Source: Rhodospirillales bacterium
GTDB taxonomy: Bacteria > Pseudomonadota > Alphaproteobacteria > Rhodospirillales > JAOUPW01
Direction of reading: 5' to 3'
Assembly (NCBI GenBank): GCA_029879665.1
Contig: JAOUPW010000012.1
Coordinates: 1-13,077, forward strand
Length of the DNA stretch: 13,077 nucleotides
Position 1 is the stretch's first letter. Every line of letters begins with the position of its first letter. The notes below the pieces were generated by a model. That model ran no database searches and had not been told where the DNA came from. It worked only from the letters and a program-made list of their open reading frames with translations. A program made the position numbers and the translations under genes. Below are positions 1 to 6,965 of this stretch, in pieces.

Positions 1-1023
1 CAGGGTATCTTCGACTTCCGCGCGATCCAAATCATAGGTAATGAAGACGATCTTTGATCTACGGTCCTCATCGGGCCAGGCGGGAAGGGTGTAGGGTTCA
101 TGAAAGAGGTGCTGAACCGCATGCACCACCACCGGTTCGCCGTTGATGTTGAGAATCCCCTTGACCCGAAGTAGGTTCGGCCCCCGGAAGGTGGACAGAA
201 CATCCAGCCACAATTTAAACCCCATGGGATGGACCGGTTCGGTGAGATGGACGGAAAAGGTATGGATGCGGTCGTCGTGGTGGTCGTCATGAGAGTGATG
301 GTGGTGGTGACCACGATCCTCATCCTCGCCAAACGCCTCTTCCTGAAGCCAAGCATGGACATTCGAGGCCTTTGCGCCGGTAGCTTCGAGACCCACGCCG
401 AACAATTTATCAGGATCGATCTCTCCCATCACGGCTTCGAAGACCCGGGCGCCCGGATTCATTCCGGCGAGCCGGTTTCTCAGGGTTTCGATGTCGCCGG
501 CTTCGGCCATGTCAGCCTTGGAAAGGACGATGCGGTCGGCGATTGCGGCCTGTTTGACGGATTCGAAGTGGGTGTCGAGTTGTAAGTATCCATTTACCGC
601 ATCAACCAGGGTGAGAACGCAATCGAGAACATAGGAAGCTGAGATGTCGGCATCGGTCAGGATGGTGTGCAAAATAGGCGCCGGATCCGCCAACCCGGAC
701 GTTTCCACCACCACCCGGTCAAAGGAAGGAATATTGCCGCGCGCTCGCCGATCGAGTAAATCCCTCAGGGTGTCGATCAGATCACCCCGGATGGTGCAGC
801 ACAGACAGCCGCTGTTAAGCAGCACCATGTCTTCGTCGGGCACTTCCACCAGAAGATGATCGATTCCGATTTCGCCGAATTCATTGACGATAACCACCGT
901 ATTGGCCATTCCCGGATGCTTGAGCAGCCGGTTAAGCAAGGTTGTCTTGCCGCTACCGAGAAATCCGGTCAGAAGGGTTACCGGGATGCGATCGGCCGGG
1001 GGCCGGGATGAAGGGTCTGTCAC
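1..1023 (-). CDS. COG0523/CobW-family metal-chaperone GTPase (3' end outside the window)
   Basis: G3E-class P-loop GTPase of the CobW/YjiA/ZNG1 group, cytoplasmic proteins that couple GTP hydrolysis to metal handling. Visible motifs: Walker [10 protein letters not shown] at residues 20-28, NEFG switch region, the family's metal-binding CxCC (C73-L-C75-C76), an SKAD guanine-specificity motif, and a His/Asp-rich linker ([14 protein letters not shown], encoded around 265-315) before the CobW C-terminal domain. I chose the GTG at 1023 because no ATG precedes the P-loop and an AGGA lies about 10 nt upstream. The frame stays open to base 1. By alignment with the paralogue at 10414-11451, only about 10-15 C-terminal residues are missing. 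It lies 20 nt downstream of the IclR gene on the same strand, so the two are probably cotranscribed. The family call is secure; the metal (Zn, Co, Fe or other) and the client protein are not known. Confidence 0.9.
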   Translation of the reverse strand, partial: MTDPSSRPPADRIPVTLLTGFLGSGKTTLLNRLLKHPGMANTVVIVNEFGEIGIDHLLVEVPDEDMVLLNSGCLCCTIRGDLIDTLRDLLDRRARGNIPSFDRVVVETSGLADPAPILHTILTDADISASYVLDCVLTLVDAVNGYLQLDTHFESVKQAAIADRIVLSKADMAEAGDIETLRNRLAGMNPGARVFEAVMGEIDPDKLFGVGLEATGAKASNVHAWLQEEAFGEDEDRGHHHHHSHDDHHDDRIHTFSVHLTEPVHPMGFKLWLDVLSTFRGPNLLRVKGILNINGEPVVVHAVQHLFHEPYTLPAWPDEDRRSKIVFITYDLDRAEVEDTL

Positions 1024-1043
1024 GTAAGGAGGATCCTAATCGA

Positions 1044-1817
1044 TCAGGTGTTGACGGCGGCGAGAAGCTGGCCATAGCCGAACTCTTCACTGATATCCGC
1101 CGCCGCCTGAACAACGCGCGGTGCAATTTCTTCCATCTTTTCCACGCTCATGCGGATCTCCGGCCCCCTCAGGGTAACGGTGGCGACGATCTGGCCGTCG
1201 CCGTTGAGAATGGGCGCGGCCAGGGCCGCCGTGTTTAACGTGACATCTCCAATGGTGCCAGCATATCCCCTGTTCCGAACTTCATCCAGTTCCCGACGGT
1301 AAATGTCAGGATCAATAACGCTTTTGGGTGTGCAGGCACGGAGCTCCGTCTGCGTGAGAATGCGTTCGCGGTCTGCTTCGGGCATGAAGGCCATGAGCAC
1401 CCGTCCCGAGGCTCCGGCATAGATGGGAACGGCGCTGCCGATGGTGGTGACGATACACAACTCATGGGTTGGCGTGAGGGCTTCGATACAGACCCGCTCA
1501 AGGCCCCGGGGGGCGTGGATGCAGACCGTTTCCTGGGCGTCCCGCAGCAGGGATTCCAGATGCGGCCGGCTGATGTTGCGGATATCGCTACGCCAGGAGC
1601 TGTACAGCCGTGAAATGTTGGACCCGGGGATGTAGCGCCGGGAAATCGGATCCTGTTGCACCAGCTTGGCATCGCCGAGGGTATTGAGAAGCCGGAGCGA
1701 GGTGGCCTTGTCGAGGCCGATGCTGCGGCTGATTTCGGAAAGTCCCAAGGGGGCATTGCTTTGCGCGACCAGGAAAAGAATGGATACGGCGCGTTCAACG
1801 GATCGGACGGGTTTCAT
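1044..1817 (-). CDS. IclR-family transcriptional regulator
   Basis: DNA-binding regulator of 257 aa, the usual IclR length. An N-terminal winged helix-turn-helix (about residues 1-65; segment GLSEISRSIGLDKATSLRLL followed by a wing) precedes the IclR effector-binding domain (about 80-250; features include the GRVLMAF segment and the late TVTLRGP strand). Family members usually bind a small aromatic or organic acid and control the adjacent catabolic operon. The ATG has a GGGAG site about 10 nt upstream. The gene is divergent from the IlvD/Edd dehydratase and upstream of a COG0523 GTPase on its own strand, so it is the likely local regulator of the dehydratase and perhaps of the wider cluster. 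A 17-bp inverted repeat at 1893-1909 in the divergent region is a candidate operator. The effector is unknown. Confidence 0.93.
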   Translation of the reverse strand: MKPVRSVERAVSILFLVAQSNAPLGLSEISRSIGLDKATSLRLLNTLGDAKLVQQDPISRRYIPGSNISRLYSSWRSDIRNISRPHLESLLRDAQETVCIHAPRGLERVCIEALTPTHELCIVTTIGSAVPIYAGASGRVLMAFMPEADRERILTQTELRACTPKSVIDPDIYRRELDEVRNRGYAGTIGDVTLNTAALAAPILNGDGQIVATVTLRGPEIRMSVEKMEEIAPRVVQAAADISEEFGYGQLLAAVNT

Positions 1818-2103
1818 GTTGACGGTGTCTCCCTGTATGACGGCCGACTGAAAAAGGCAGGATTATAATGGGTTCGCAGTATAAACCAGACTGGTGCGCT
1901 CTGTGCACCCTCTTTTTTCAAATATGATCAATTCTGAGCAGTGCCTTATGGGCATTAAGACAGATTATCTTTTCAAAACACCCAATCAGCCTGCTTATTG
2001 AGGATCAATTACGGCATGTTCTCCCGTTAAACTTGACATGACCGTTTCCGAACGGACCCATGGGTGTGGAAAAATTTCAACCACCAGCATACTGGAAAAA
2101 AGG
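1818..2103. promoter_or_regulatory. Divergent IclR/dehydratase intergenic region
   Basis: A 286-nt region separates the IclR start from the preferred dehydratase start. It is more AT-rich than the flanking genes and must hold both promoters. Seen in it: a TATAAT at 1864-1869 without a convincing -35 box, a perfect GGTGC/GCACC inverted repeat at 1893-1909, and GATCAATT occurring twice in direct orientation (1926-1933 and 2003-2010). TTGACA occurs at 2033-2038 without a good -10 partner. I cannot assign a transcription start for either direction. Confidence 0.5.
1893..1909. promoter_or_regulatory. Inverted repeat, candidate IclR operator
   Basis: The sequence GGTGCGCTCTGTGCACC has perfect 5-bp arms (GGTGC/GCACC) around a 7-nt centre. 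It lies between the divergent IclR and IlvD/Edd genes. Size and position fit an IclR-type operator, but no binding data are implied. A similar 17-mer (12 of 17 identical by eye) lies at 4373-4389 and a weaker one (11 of 17) at 6464-6480. Confidence 0.4.
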
Positions 2104-3840
2104 ATGGCCGAGAAAAAACCCTTGAAACGGCCCGAAGATCTGAGAAGTCACCGCTGGTTCGGCGTGAATGATCTGCGTTCGTTTGCCCATCGGGCACGCA
2201 TGAAACAGATGGGTTACGCCCGCGAGGAGTTTTCCGGGCGTCCGGTGATCGCCATCGTCAATACCTGGAGCGATATCAACCCCTGCCACGCCCATCTGAG
2301 GGAAAGGGCCGAGGATGTGAAACGCGGAATACTTCAGGCGGGTGGATTTCCCCTTGAGTTGCCGGCCATGTCTCTGGCCGAACCTTTCGTTAAGCCGACC
2401 ACCATGCTGTACCGGAATTTTCTGGCAATGGAGACGGAAGAATTGCTGCGCTCTCATCCCGTGGATGGCGCCGTGCTGCTCGGCGGATGCGACAAGACGA
2501 CACCGGGCCTTCTGATGGGGGCGATCAGCATGAATCTTCCGGCCATCTTTGTTCCCGCCGGTCCCATGCTAAATGGAAACTGGGAGGGCAGGCCTCTCGG
2601 CATGGGCAGCGATACCTGGAAGTATTGGAACGAGCTTCGCGCGGGAAAGATTACCGAACAGGACTGGGAGGAGATCGAAAACGGTATCGCCCCCTCCCAT
2701 GGGCATTGTCAGGTGATGGGAACAGCCTCAACGATGACCGCAATCGCCGAAGCCCTTGGCATGACGCTAACCGGCGCTTCTTCCATACCGGCACCGGATT
2801 CGAACCACCCCCGCATGTGCGCTTCCGCCGGGCGGCGCAGTGTCGAGATGGTCTGGCAGGACCAGAAGCCCAGGGACATCATGAGCACGGAATCCGTGGA
2901 TAACGCCATCACCGTCCATATGGCGTTGGGCGGGTCGACCAACGCGATCATTCACCTTATTGCGATGGCGCGCCGTGCGGGAATCGATCTTACACTTTCG
3001 CGGTTCGACGAAATATCCCGGCGAACGCCGGTAATCGCCAATCTCCGTCCGGCGGGTGAATTCCTGATGGAGGATTTCTATTATGCCGGCGGGCTGCCTG
3101 CGTTCATGACCTGTTTGCGTGACCTGTTGACCCTGACATGCATGACGGTCACGGGAAAAACCCTTGGTGAAAATATTGCACGGGCCAAGGTCCACAATCC
3201 GGATATTATCCGTACCCTGGAAAATTCCATTTACGCGGAAGGGGCAACGGCGGTTTTGCAAGGCAATCTGGCGCCCGGCGGTTGCGTTATGAAACCGGCG
3301 GCGGCTGAAGCGAAATTCCTGATACATCGTGGCCCGGCATTGGTATTCCGCGACTACAACCATATGGCGGCCGAGATTGACCGCGATGATCTTGACGTTA
3401 CGGAGGATACGGTTCTCGTGTTGCAAAATGCCGGCCCCCAGGGAGGGCCGGGAATGCCGGAATGGGGGATGTTGCCGATCCCGAAGAAATTGTTGGCCAA
3501 GGGGGTGCGGGACATGCTTCGCATATCCGATTCCCGCATGAGCGGAACCAGCTATGGCGCCTGCATTCTGCATGTTGCGCCGGAATCATTCACCGGCGGG
3601 CCGTTGGCCCTGGTGGAAACGGGCGATATGATAGAAACCGATGTGGCCAACCGCCGTATTCATCTGGATGTCAGCGATGAACAATTAAACCAACGCCGGC
3701 GACGTTGGTCGGCGCTCCCGCCGCGTTATGAACGGGGTTACGGAAAACTATTTTCCAATCATGTGAGCCAGGCCGATAAGGGCTGTGATTTCGATTTTCT
3801 GGAAGATGGTTTTCCCACGCCGGATCCCGAGATTCATTAG
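2104..3840 (+). CDS. IlvD/Edd-family aldonate dehydratase (L-arabonate dehydratase-like)
   Basis: Fe-S-dependent dehydratase that removes water from a 2,3-dihydroxy acid to give a 2-keto-3-deoxy acid. From the ATG at 2104 it is 578 aa, close to the roughly 580 aa of the pentonate dehydratase branch. Cluster-ligand cysteines sit in NPCHAHL (C61), GGCDKTTPG (C129) and GHCQVMGTA (C202). The catalytic serine is in DSRMSGTSYGA (S480). These match the spacing known for the [2Fe-2S] L-arabonate dehydratases. The frame is also open to an ATG at 2038 (22 more residues, 600 aa), but that stretch does not resemble the family. Neither start has a well-spaced ribosome site (AAAAAAGG abuts the ATG at 2104), so the start is chosen by family length. 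It is divergent from IclR. Exact substrate is open: arabonate, xylonate, a hexonate or a sulfonated analogue. Confidence 0.9.
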   Translation: MAEKKPLKRPEDLRSHRWFGVNDLRSFAHRARMKQMGYAREEFSGRPVIAIVNTWSDINPCHAHLRERAEDVKRGILQAGGFPLELPAMSLAEPFVKPTTMLYRNFLAMETEELLRSHPVDGAVLLGGCDKTTPGLLMGAISMNLPAIFVPAGPMLNGNWEGRPLGMGSDTWKYWNELRAGKITEQDWEEIENGIAPSHGHCQVMGTASTMTAIAEALGMTLTGASSIPAPDSNHPRMCASAGRRSVEMVWQDQKPRDIMSTESVDNAITVHMALGGSTNAIIHLIAMARRAGIDLTLSRFDEISRRTPVIANLRPAGEFLMEDFYYAGGLPAFMTCLRDLLTLTCMTVTGKTLGENIARAKVHNPDIIRTLENSIYAEGATAVLQGNLAPGGCVMKPAAAEAKFLIHRGPALVFRDYNHMAAEIDRDDLDVTEDTVLVLQNAGPQGGPGMPEWGMLPIPKKLLAKGVRDMLRISDSRMSGTSYGACILHVAPESFTGGPLALVETGDMIETDVANRRIHLDVSDEQLNQRRRRWSALPPRYERGYGKLFSNHVSQADKGCDFDFLEDGFPTPDPEIH

Positions 3841-3849
3841 TTTCGGGAT
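3824..3849. terminator. Hairpin at convergent gene ends, possible terminator
   Basis: ATCCCGA at 3824-3830 pairs perfectly with TCGGGAT at 3843-3849. The stem can extend inward by one G-U and one A-T pair, leaving an 8-nt loop. It spans the dehydratase stop codon and lies just beyond the stop of the convergent GlcG/HbpS gene. The plus-strand downstream sequence is only moderately T-rich (ATATTTCAGTTTT) and the minus side has no T-run, so it would be a weak terminator. Confidence 0.35.
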
Positions 3850-3854
3850 ATATT

Positions 3855-4292
3855 TCAGTTTTGTCCTGAATCCGCCACAAGTCCGGCGGCCTGGATCCCG
3901 GCGATGGCGTAAATTTCATCATTGGCGCCGGTGTCGCCGCTGATGCCGACGGCGCCCAGGATATCTCCCTTACCGTCCCGAATCAGGACTCCGCCGGGGT
4001 TGGGCAGCAACCTGCCTCCGGAGGTGGCTGCCAGCGCACTCAGGAAATTCGGGTTTTCCTTTGCCTTCTTGGCAAGCTCGCGGCTCGGCGTATCCATGGC
4101 AACGGCGCCCCAAGCCTTTGCCGTACTGACATCGACCCGGAACATGGAAGCCTTGTCTTCGCGCTGGACCGCCTTGATATGGCCGCCATCGTCCAGAACC
4201 ACGACCGCAATGGGCGGCGCATTCTTTTCGCGGGCAGTTACAATCGCTTGGTTGATAATGGTGTTGGCTTGTTCGAGCGTGAGCCTGGACAT
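3855..4292 (-). CDS. GlcG/HbpS-family (DUF336) protein, copy 1
   Basis: Single-domain GlcG/HbpS (DUF336) protein of 145 aa, the typical full length. Family signatures seen: the N-terminal helix MSRLTLEQANTII, the VVVLDDGG strand-turn, KAWGAVAM, and the conserved PGGVLIRDGKGDILGAVGISG block at about residues 98-119. HbpS binds haem in Streptomyces, and related domains occur in PduO and beside glycolate genes; most members have no assigned reaction. There is no signal peptide, so it is probably cytoplasmic. A GGGAAG site precedes the ATG. It is divergent from the cupin at 4447 and converges on the dehydratase with a 14-nt gap. It is roughly half identical to the GlcG/HbpS protein at 6519-6959, which lies next to a paralogous cupin in mirror orientation. 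Function is unassigned. Confidence 0.88.
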   Translation of the reverse strand: MSRLTLEQANTIINQAIVTAREKNAPPIAVVVLDDGGHIKAVQREDKASMFRVDVSTAKAWGAVAMDTPSRELAKKAKENPNFLSALAATSGGRLLPNPGGVLIRDGKGDILGAVGISGDTGANDEIYAIAGIQAAGLVADSGQN

Positions 4293-4336
4293 GGTCTTCC
4301 CTTTCCCTTGAAATATGCGACGGGCACAATTCCGAC

Positions 4337-4364
4337 ATGACTTTCACGATAACGGCAATATAAT
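4337..4364 (+). promoter_or_regulatory. Candidate sigma70-type promoter for the cupin/Gfo operon
   Basis: ATGACT (4337-4342, 4 of 6 matching TTGACA) is separated by 16 nt from a perfect TATAAT (4359-4364). It points toward the cupin gene at 4447. The 17-bp element at 4373-4389 starts 9 nt after the -10 box, so it would overlap the transcription start, a typical repressor position. Confidence 0.4.
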
Positions 4365-4372
4365 GCATCAAA

Positions 4373-4389
4373 GGTGCGCAAAGTAAACC
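4373..4389. promoter_or_regulatory. Operator-like 17-mer related to the IclR-region repeat
   Basis: GGTGCGCAAAGTAAACC shares its first seven bases, the central GT and the final ACC with the inverted repeat at 1893-1909 (12 of 17). It lies between the divergent GlcG/HbpS and cupin genes, just downstream of a candidate promoter. Its own symmetry is partial: the GGT/ACC ends match. Confidence 0.3.
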
Positions 4390-4446
4390 GCGTAGCAGAG
4401 CGTAATTATAGCGGACGCAGGACGTTCCGCCGATGGGAGCAAAAAA

Positions 4447-4899
4447 ATGGACAGCAAAGTTTTAGAAACGAAAAGCGAAGGCGCGGTGAAGGCCGGAAAC
4501 GGAAAACATACGTTCAACATGGGGAATCTTGAAAAGGTTCCGGCGGGCACCGGCTATTCGACGTCCCACGGCGGTGTGGTCGAAGGCGAACGCATGCTGG
4601 TCGGCTATATCCATAAACCGCGCGGCACGGGATCGCGTATGCACAGTCATCCCAACGAACAGTTCAACTATGTTCTAAAGGGAACGCTGCAGGGCACCAT
4701 TGATGGTCACGATTTCGTCGCCCCGGCGGGAACGCTCATCTACATCCCGGCGGAGGCGCCTCATACCATCAAGGCAACCCATGAAGAGGACGTGATTTTC
4801 CTGGCGCTCAAGGATTTGTCCCACGGCATTATCGGCAAGGCGGTGGATGGCACCATGAGCGGCCCTCATTACGACCCGGGATTCGAACCAAAAGCATAG
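4447..4899 (+). CDS. Single-domain cupin protein, copy 1
   Basis: Small RmlC-like cupin of 150 aa. The metal-binding motif is intact: H66-x-H68-x-x-E71 in MHSHPNEQFNYV and the second-motif histidine H106 in PAEAPHTI, so a divalent metal is likely bound. The strand between EGERMLVGYIHKP and GTG leads into motif 1. The C-terminal tail KDLSHGIIG...GPHYDPGFEP is shared with the cupin at 5921-6376; the two proteins are about half identical by eye. A GGGAG site lies 7 nt before the ATG. The gene is divergent from a GlcG/HbpS gene and lies 36 nt upstream of the Gfo/Idh/MocA gene, likely one operon. Such cupins can be isomerases, lyases, dioxygenases or binding proteins, so the reaction is not assigned. 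Confidence 0.9.
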   Translation: MDSKVLETKSEGAVKAGNGKHTFNMGNLEKVPAGTGYSTSHGGVVEGERMLVGYIHKPRGTGSRMHSHPNEQFNYVLKGTLQGTIDGHDFVAPAGTLIYIPAEAPHTIKATHEEDVIFLALKDLSHGIIGKAVDGTMSGPHYDPGFEPKA

Positions 4900-4935
4900 G
4901 TTTCGACAGTATCTGAAAAAGCTTAAGAGGTTAAA

Positions 4936-5910
4936 ATGCTAAACGCTGCCATATTTGGTATGGGTCGGTGGGGACAAAATCTTGTTAATTCCGTTCAGGG
5001 GAAAAGCGATAAAATAAAATTCAAAACCGGGATTGTCCGAACGGTTGAAAGATATGAATCCTTCGCCAAGGAAAACGGCCTTGAATTAAGCAATGACTAT
5101 GCTGCCGTATTGGCAGATTCCTCCATCGAGGCCGTTGTGCTGGCGACTCCCAATTCCCTTCATGCGGATCACATCAAGATGGCGGCGGCGGCGGGTAAGC
5201 ATATCTTTGTCGAAAAACCATTTACCCTGACCCGTGCCAGCGCCGAAGCGGCGGCAAAGGCCTGTACGGATGCGAAGATTACACTGGCGGTAGGGTTCAA
5301 TCGGCGATTCAGACCCGCCCTGATCGATATGCGCCAGGCGATTGTCGAAGGCAGGATCGGAAATATCCTGCACATCGAAGGCCAGCATGCAGGCCCCACC
5401 GGATATAATATCCCGCCGGATGTGTGGCGGGCGGAACGGTCTCATAACCCGGTTGGAGGAATGGCGGCGCGGGGCATCCATACCCTGGATGCCATGATTC
5501 ATCTCGGAGGGGATATCCGCTCGGTTTACGCATTAAGCGACCGGCGGGAAATCCCCATCGATGTTGACGATACTTCATCCATGCTGTTTCAGTTCAAAAA
5601 CGGCATTACCGGATATCTCGGCGTTATCTTCGCCACCGCCGACTTTTGGCGGATCCACGTTTTCGGATCAAAAGGCTGGATCGAGATGCGGAGCGAGCAC
5701 GCTCTCGCTTTCAGCGACCTGGATGGCAACGTTGAGGAAAAAAAATACGACCCCACTGACACCGTCAAGGATGAACTGGAAGCGTTTGCCAATGCGGCAT
5801 CCGGCGGAAAGGCTTATCCCGTATCTCTGGCCGAAGCGATTCATGGCAGCGCTGTTTTTGAGGCTGTAGATAAATCAGCTGCGACAGGCGATAAGGTGAT
5901 GATCCCTTAA
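4936..5910 (+). CDS. Gfo/Idh/MocA-family NAD(P)-dependent oxidoreductase
   Basis: Sugar or inositol dehydrogenase-type protein of 324 aa, typical of the family. The N-terminal Rossmann fold has the dinucleotide loop IFGMGRWGQN at about residues 6-15 and the family EKP motif at 93-95. The C-terminal substrate domain carries GIHTLD with H182 and D185, corresponding to the conserved G-x-H-x-x-D active-site motif. The ATG follows an AAGAGG site. It is the second gene after the cupin on the plus strand and the only gene inside the mirrored GlcG/HbpS-cupin block. It probably oxidises a sugar, polyol or sugar-acid hydroxyl with NAD(P). The substrate is unknown; position next to the dehydratase suggests a step in the same acid pathway. 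Its end is 10 nt from the convergent cupin. Confidence 0.9.
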   Translation: MLNAAIFGMGRWGQNLVNSVQGKSDKIKFKTGIVRTVERYESFAKENGLELSNDYAAVLADSSIEAVVLATPNSLHADHIKMAAAAGKHIFVEKPFTLTRASAEAAAKACTDAKITLAVGFNRRFRPALIDMRQAIVEGRIGNILHIEGQHAGPTGYNIPPDVWRAERSHNPVGGMAARGIHTLDAMIHLGGDIRSVYALSDRREIPIDVDDTSSMLFQFKNGITGYLGVIFATADFWRIHVFGSKGWIEMRSEHALAFSDLDGNVEEKKYDPTDTVKDELEAFANAASGGKAYPVSLAEAIHGSAVFEAVDKSAATGDKVMIP

Positions 5911-5920
5911 GATAACCCTA

Positions 5921-6376
5921 TTATTTGTCCGGCTCAAAGCCGGGGTCGTAGTACGGCCCGGTATCCTTGCCGTCGGCGGGAATGCCGTGAACGCTGTGGC
6001 TGAGATCCTTGACGACGAAGAAATATACATCTTCTTCCGGAAAGGCGACCGTCGCATGGACCACGTTGGCGGGCAGATAGAGCAAGGTGCCGGGGCCGGC
6101 GACGGAATCCACGCCGTCGATGTTGACCTTCAACTTGCCCTGAACCACGTAGTTCCATTGTTCGTTGGGATGGGTGTGCGGCCGGGCGCCGGTGCCCTTG
6201 GGCTTGCACATCAGACCGACCATGGTTTTTTCGCCTTCAATCACCGCGCCATGGGCGGTGGAATAGGTGCCGCCGGCATGGATCGCCGCCATTTCCTTCA
6301 ATTGAAAGGTATTGTTGCCGTTTCCTGCCTTGACGGCGCCCTCGGTGACGGTCTTGCTGCTTGACGTATCGGCCAT
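5921..6376 (-). CDS. Single-domain cupin protein, copy 2
   Basis: Cupin of 151 aa, paralogous to the one at 4447-4899. Metal ligands are intact: H67-x-H69-x-x-E72 in PHTHPNEQWNYV and H107 in PANVVHAT. Shared blocks include EGAVKAGNG near the N-terminus, KP.GTG before motif 1, EEDV, KDLSH and the DPGFEP tail. An AGGGAA site about 10 nt upstream supports the ATG at 6376. It is divergent from the second GlcG/HbpS gene, reproducing the copy 1 arrangement in reverse. A TTGGAA / TATGAT promoter lies upstream on its strand. Divergence to about half identity argues that the two copies have different ligands or partners rather than being a recent duplication. Confidence 0.9.
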   Translation of the reverse strand: MADTSSSKTVTEGAVKAGNGNNTFQLKEMAAIHAGGTYSTAHGAVIEGEKTMVGLMCKPKGTGARPHTHPNEQWNYVVQGKLKVNIDGVDSVAGPGTLLYLPANVVHATVAFPEEDVYFFVVKDLSHSVHGIPADGKDTGPYYDPGFEPDK

Positions 6377-6420
6377 ATGGATGTGGTTCCCTGTTCTAAT
6401 TATCGGTTTCGGTTGCGGTT

Positions 6421-6450
6421 ATCATATTTAAAAATATTGACACATTCCAA
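6421..6450 (-). promoter_or_regulatory. Candidate promoter for cupin copy 2
   Basis: Read on the minus strand, TTGGAA (6450-6445) is followed after 18 nt by TATGAT (6426-6421). It is about 45 nt upstream of the cupin start at 6376, in an AT-rich patch unlike the flanking genes. TTGACA also occurs on the plus strand at 6437-6442, but no good -10 box follows it. Confidence 0.4.
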
Positions 6451-6463
6451 TCTGAATTCAACC

Positions 6464-6480
6464 GGGTTAGTCTGTGCCCC
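6464..6480. promoter_or_regulatory. Weak operator-like element
   Basis: GGGTTAGTCTGTGCCCC shares its outer GG and the block TCTGTGC.CC with the inverted repeat at 1893-1909 (11 of 17 by eye). It sits between cupin copy 2 and GlcG/HbpS copy 2. The left half matches poorly, so this alone would not be called; it gains weight only from the two other sites. Confidence 0.2.
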
Positions 6481-6518
6481 TGAATATTGTATGGATTAAC
6501 AGGAGGCAACCCCCAACC

Positions 6519-6959
6519 ATGAGCAAACTCTCTATGGAACAAGCGGACAAGATCGTAGATGAAAGCCTGAAAAAAGGCCACGAAATGGGGTTTGAGCCCC
6601 TGACCGTCGTCGTCCTCGATGCCGGTGGTCAGATAAAAGTCGTCAAGCGCGAGGACAATTCCAGCCTGGTTCGGCCCGAACTGGCCATGGGCAAGGCCTG
6701 GGGCACCCTGGGCATGGGCTTCGGCGGGCGCGAACTGTTCCGCCGTTCCCAGAAGATGCCTATATTCTTCGGCGCGCTGTCCGACATGTCGGGCGGGCGG
6801 ATGGTTCCGGTGCCGGGAGGCGTACTTATCCGTGACGGCGAGGGTGAAATCATCGGTGCCGTCGGCATCAGCGGCGATATCTCGGAAAACGATGAAATCT
6901 GTGCCGTTCACGGTATCAAGGCTGTCGGCTTGGTGCCCGATACCGGCGATCCGGAATAA
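6519..6959 (+). CDS. GlcG/HbpS-family (DUF336) protein, copy 2
   Basis: DUF336 domain protein of 146 aa from the ATG at 6519, which has AGGAGG at 6501-6506 and starts MSKLSMEQADKI like copy 1. The longer frame back to 6474 passes through this ribosome site and is rejected. Conserved blocks: TVVVLDAGG, KAWGTLGM, GGRELF, MSGGRMVPVPGGVLIRDG and IIGAVGISG. It is roughly half identical to copy 1 at 3855-4292. It is divergent from cupin copy 2 and converges on the dehydrogenase at 6966 with a 6-nt gap. No signal peptide is visible. A haem- or other ligand-binding role is possible from the family, but function is unassigned. Confidence 0.88.
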   Translation: MSKLSMEQADKIVDESLKKGHEMGFEPLTVVVLDAGGQIKVVKREDNSSLVRPELAMGKAWGTLGMGFGGRELFRRSQKMPIFFGALSDMSGGRMVPVPGGVLIRDGEGEIIGAVGISGDISENDEICAVHGIKAVGLVPDTGDPE

Positions 6960-6965
6960 TCCTTA

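Noticed and set aside
1026..1032. AAGGAGG on the plus strand, a perfect Shine-Dalgarno match
   Set aside because: No plausible plus-strand gene follows; it lies in the 20-nt gap between two minus-strand genes.
2038..2103. A 22-codon N-terminal extension of the dehydratase from the ATG at 2038
   Set aside because: No ribosome site, no similarity to the family N-terminus, and the ATG at 2104 gives the expected length with cysteine positions almost identical to characterised relatives. It cannot be fully excluded.
2767..3573. A 268-codon open frame on the minus strand, inside the dehydratase gene
   Set aside because: Antisense shadow of a gene with all catalytic motifs intact; low-complexity composition and no family resemblance.
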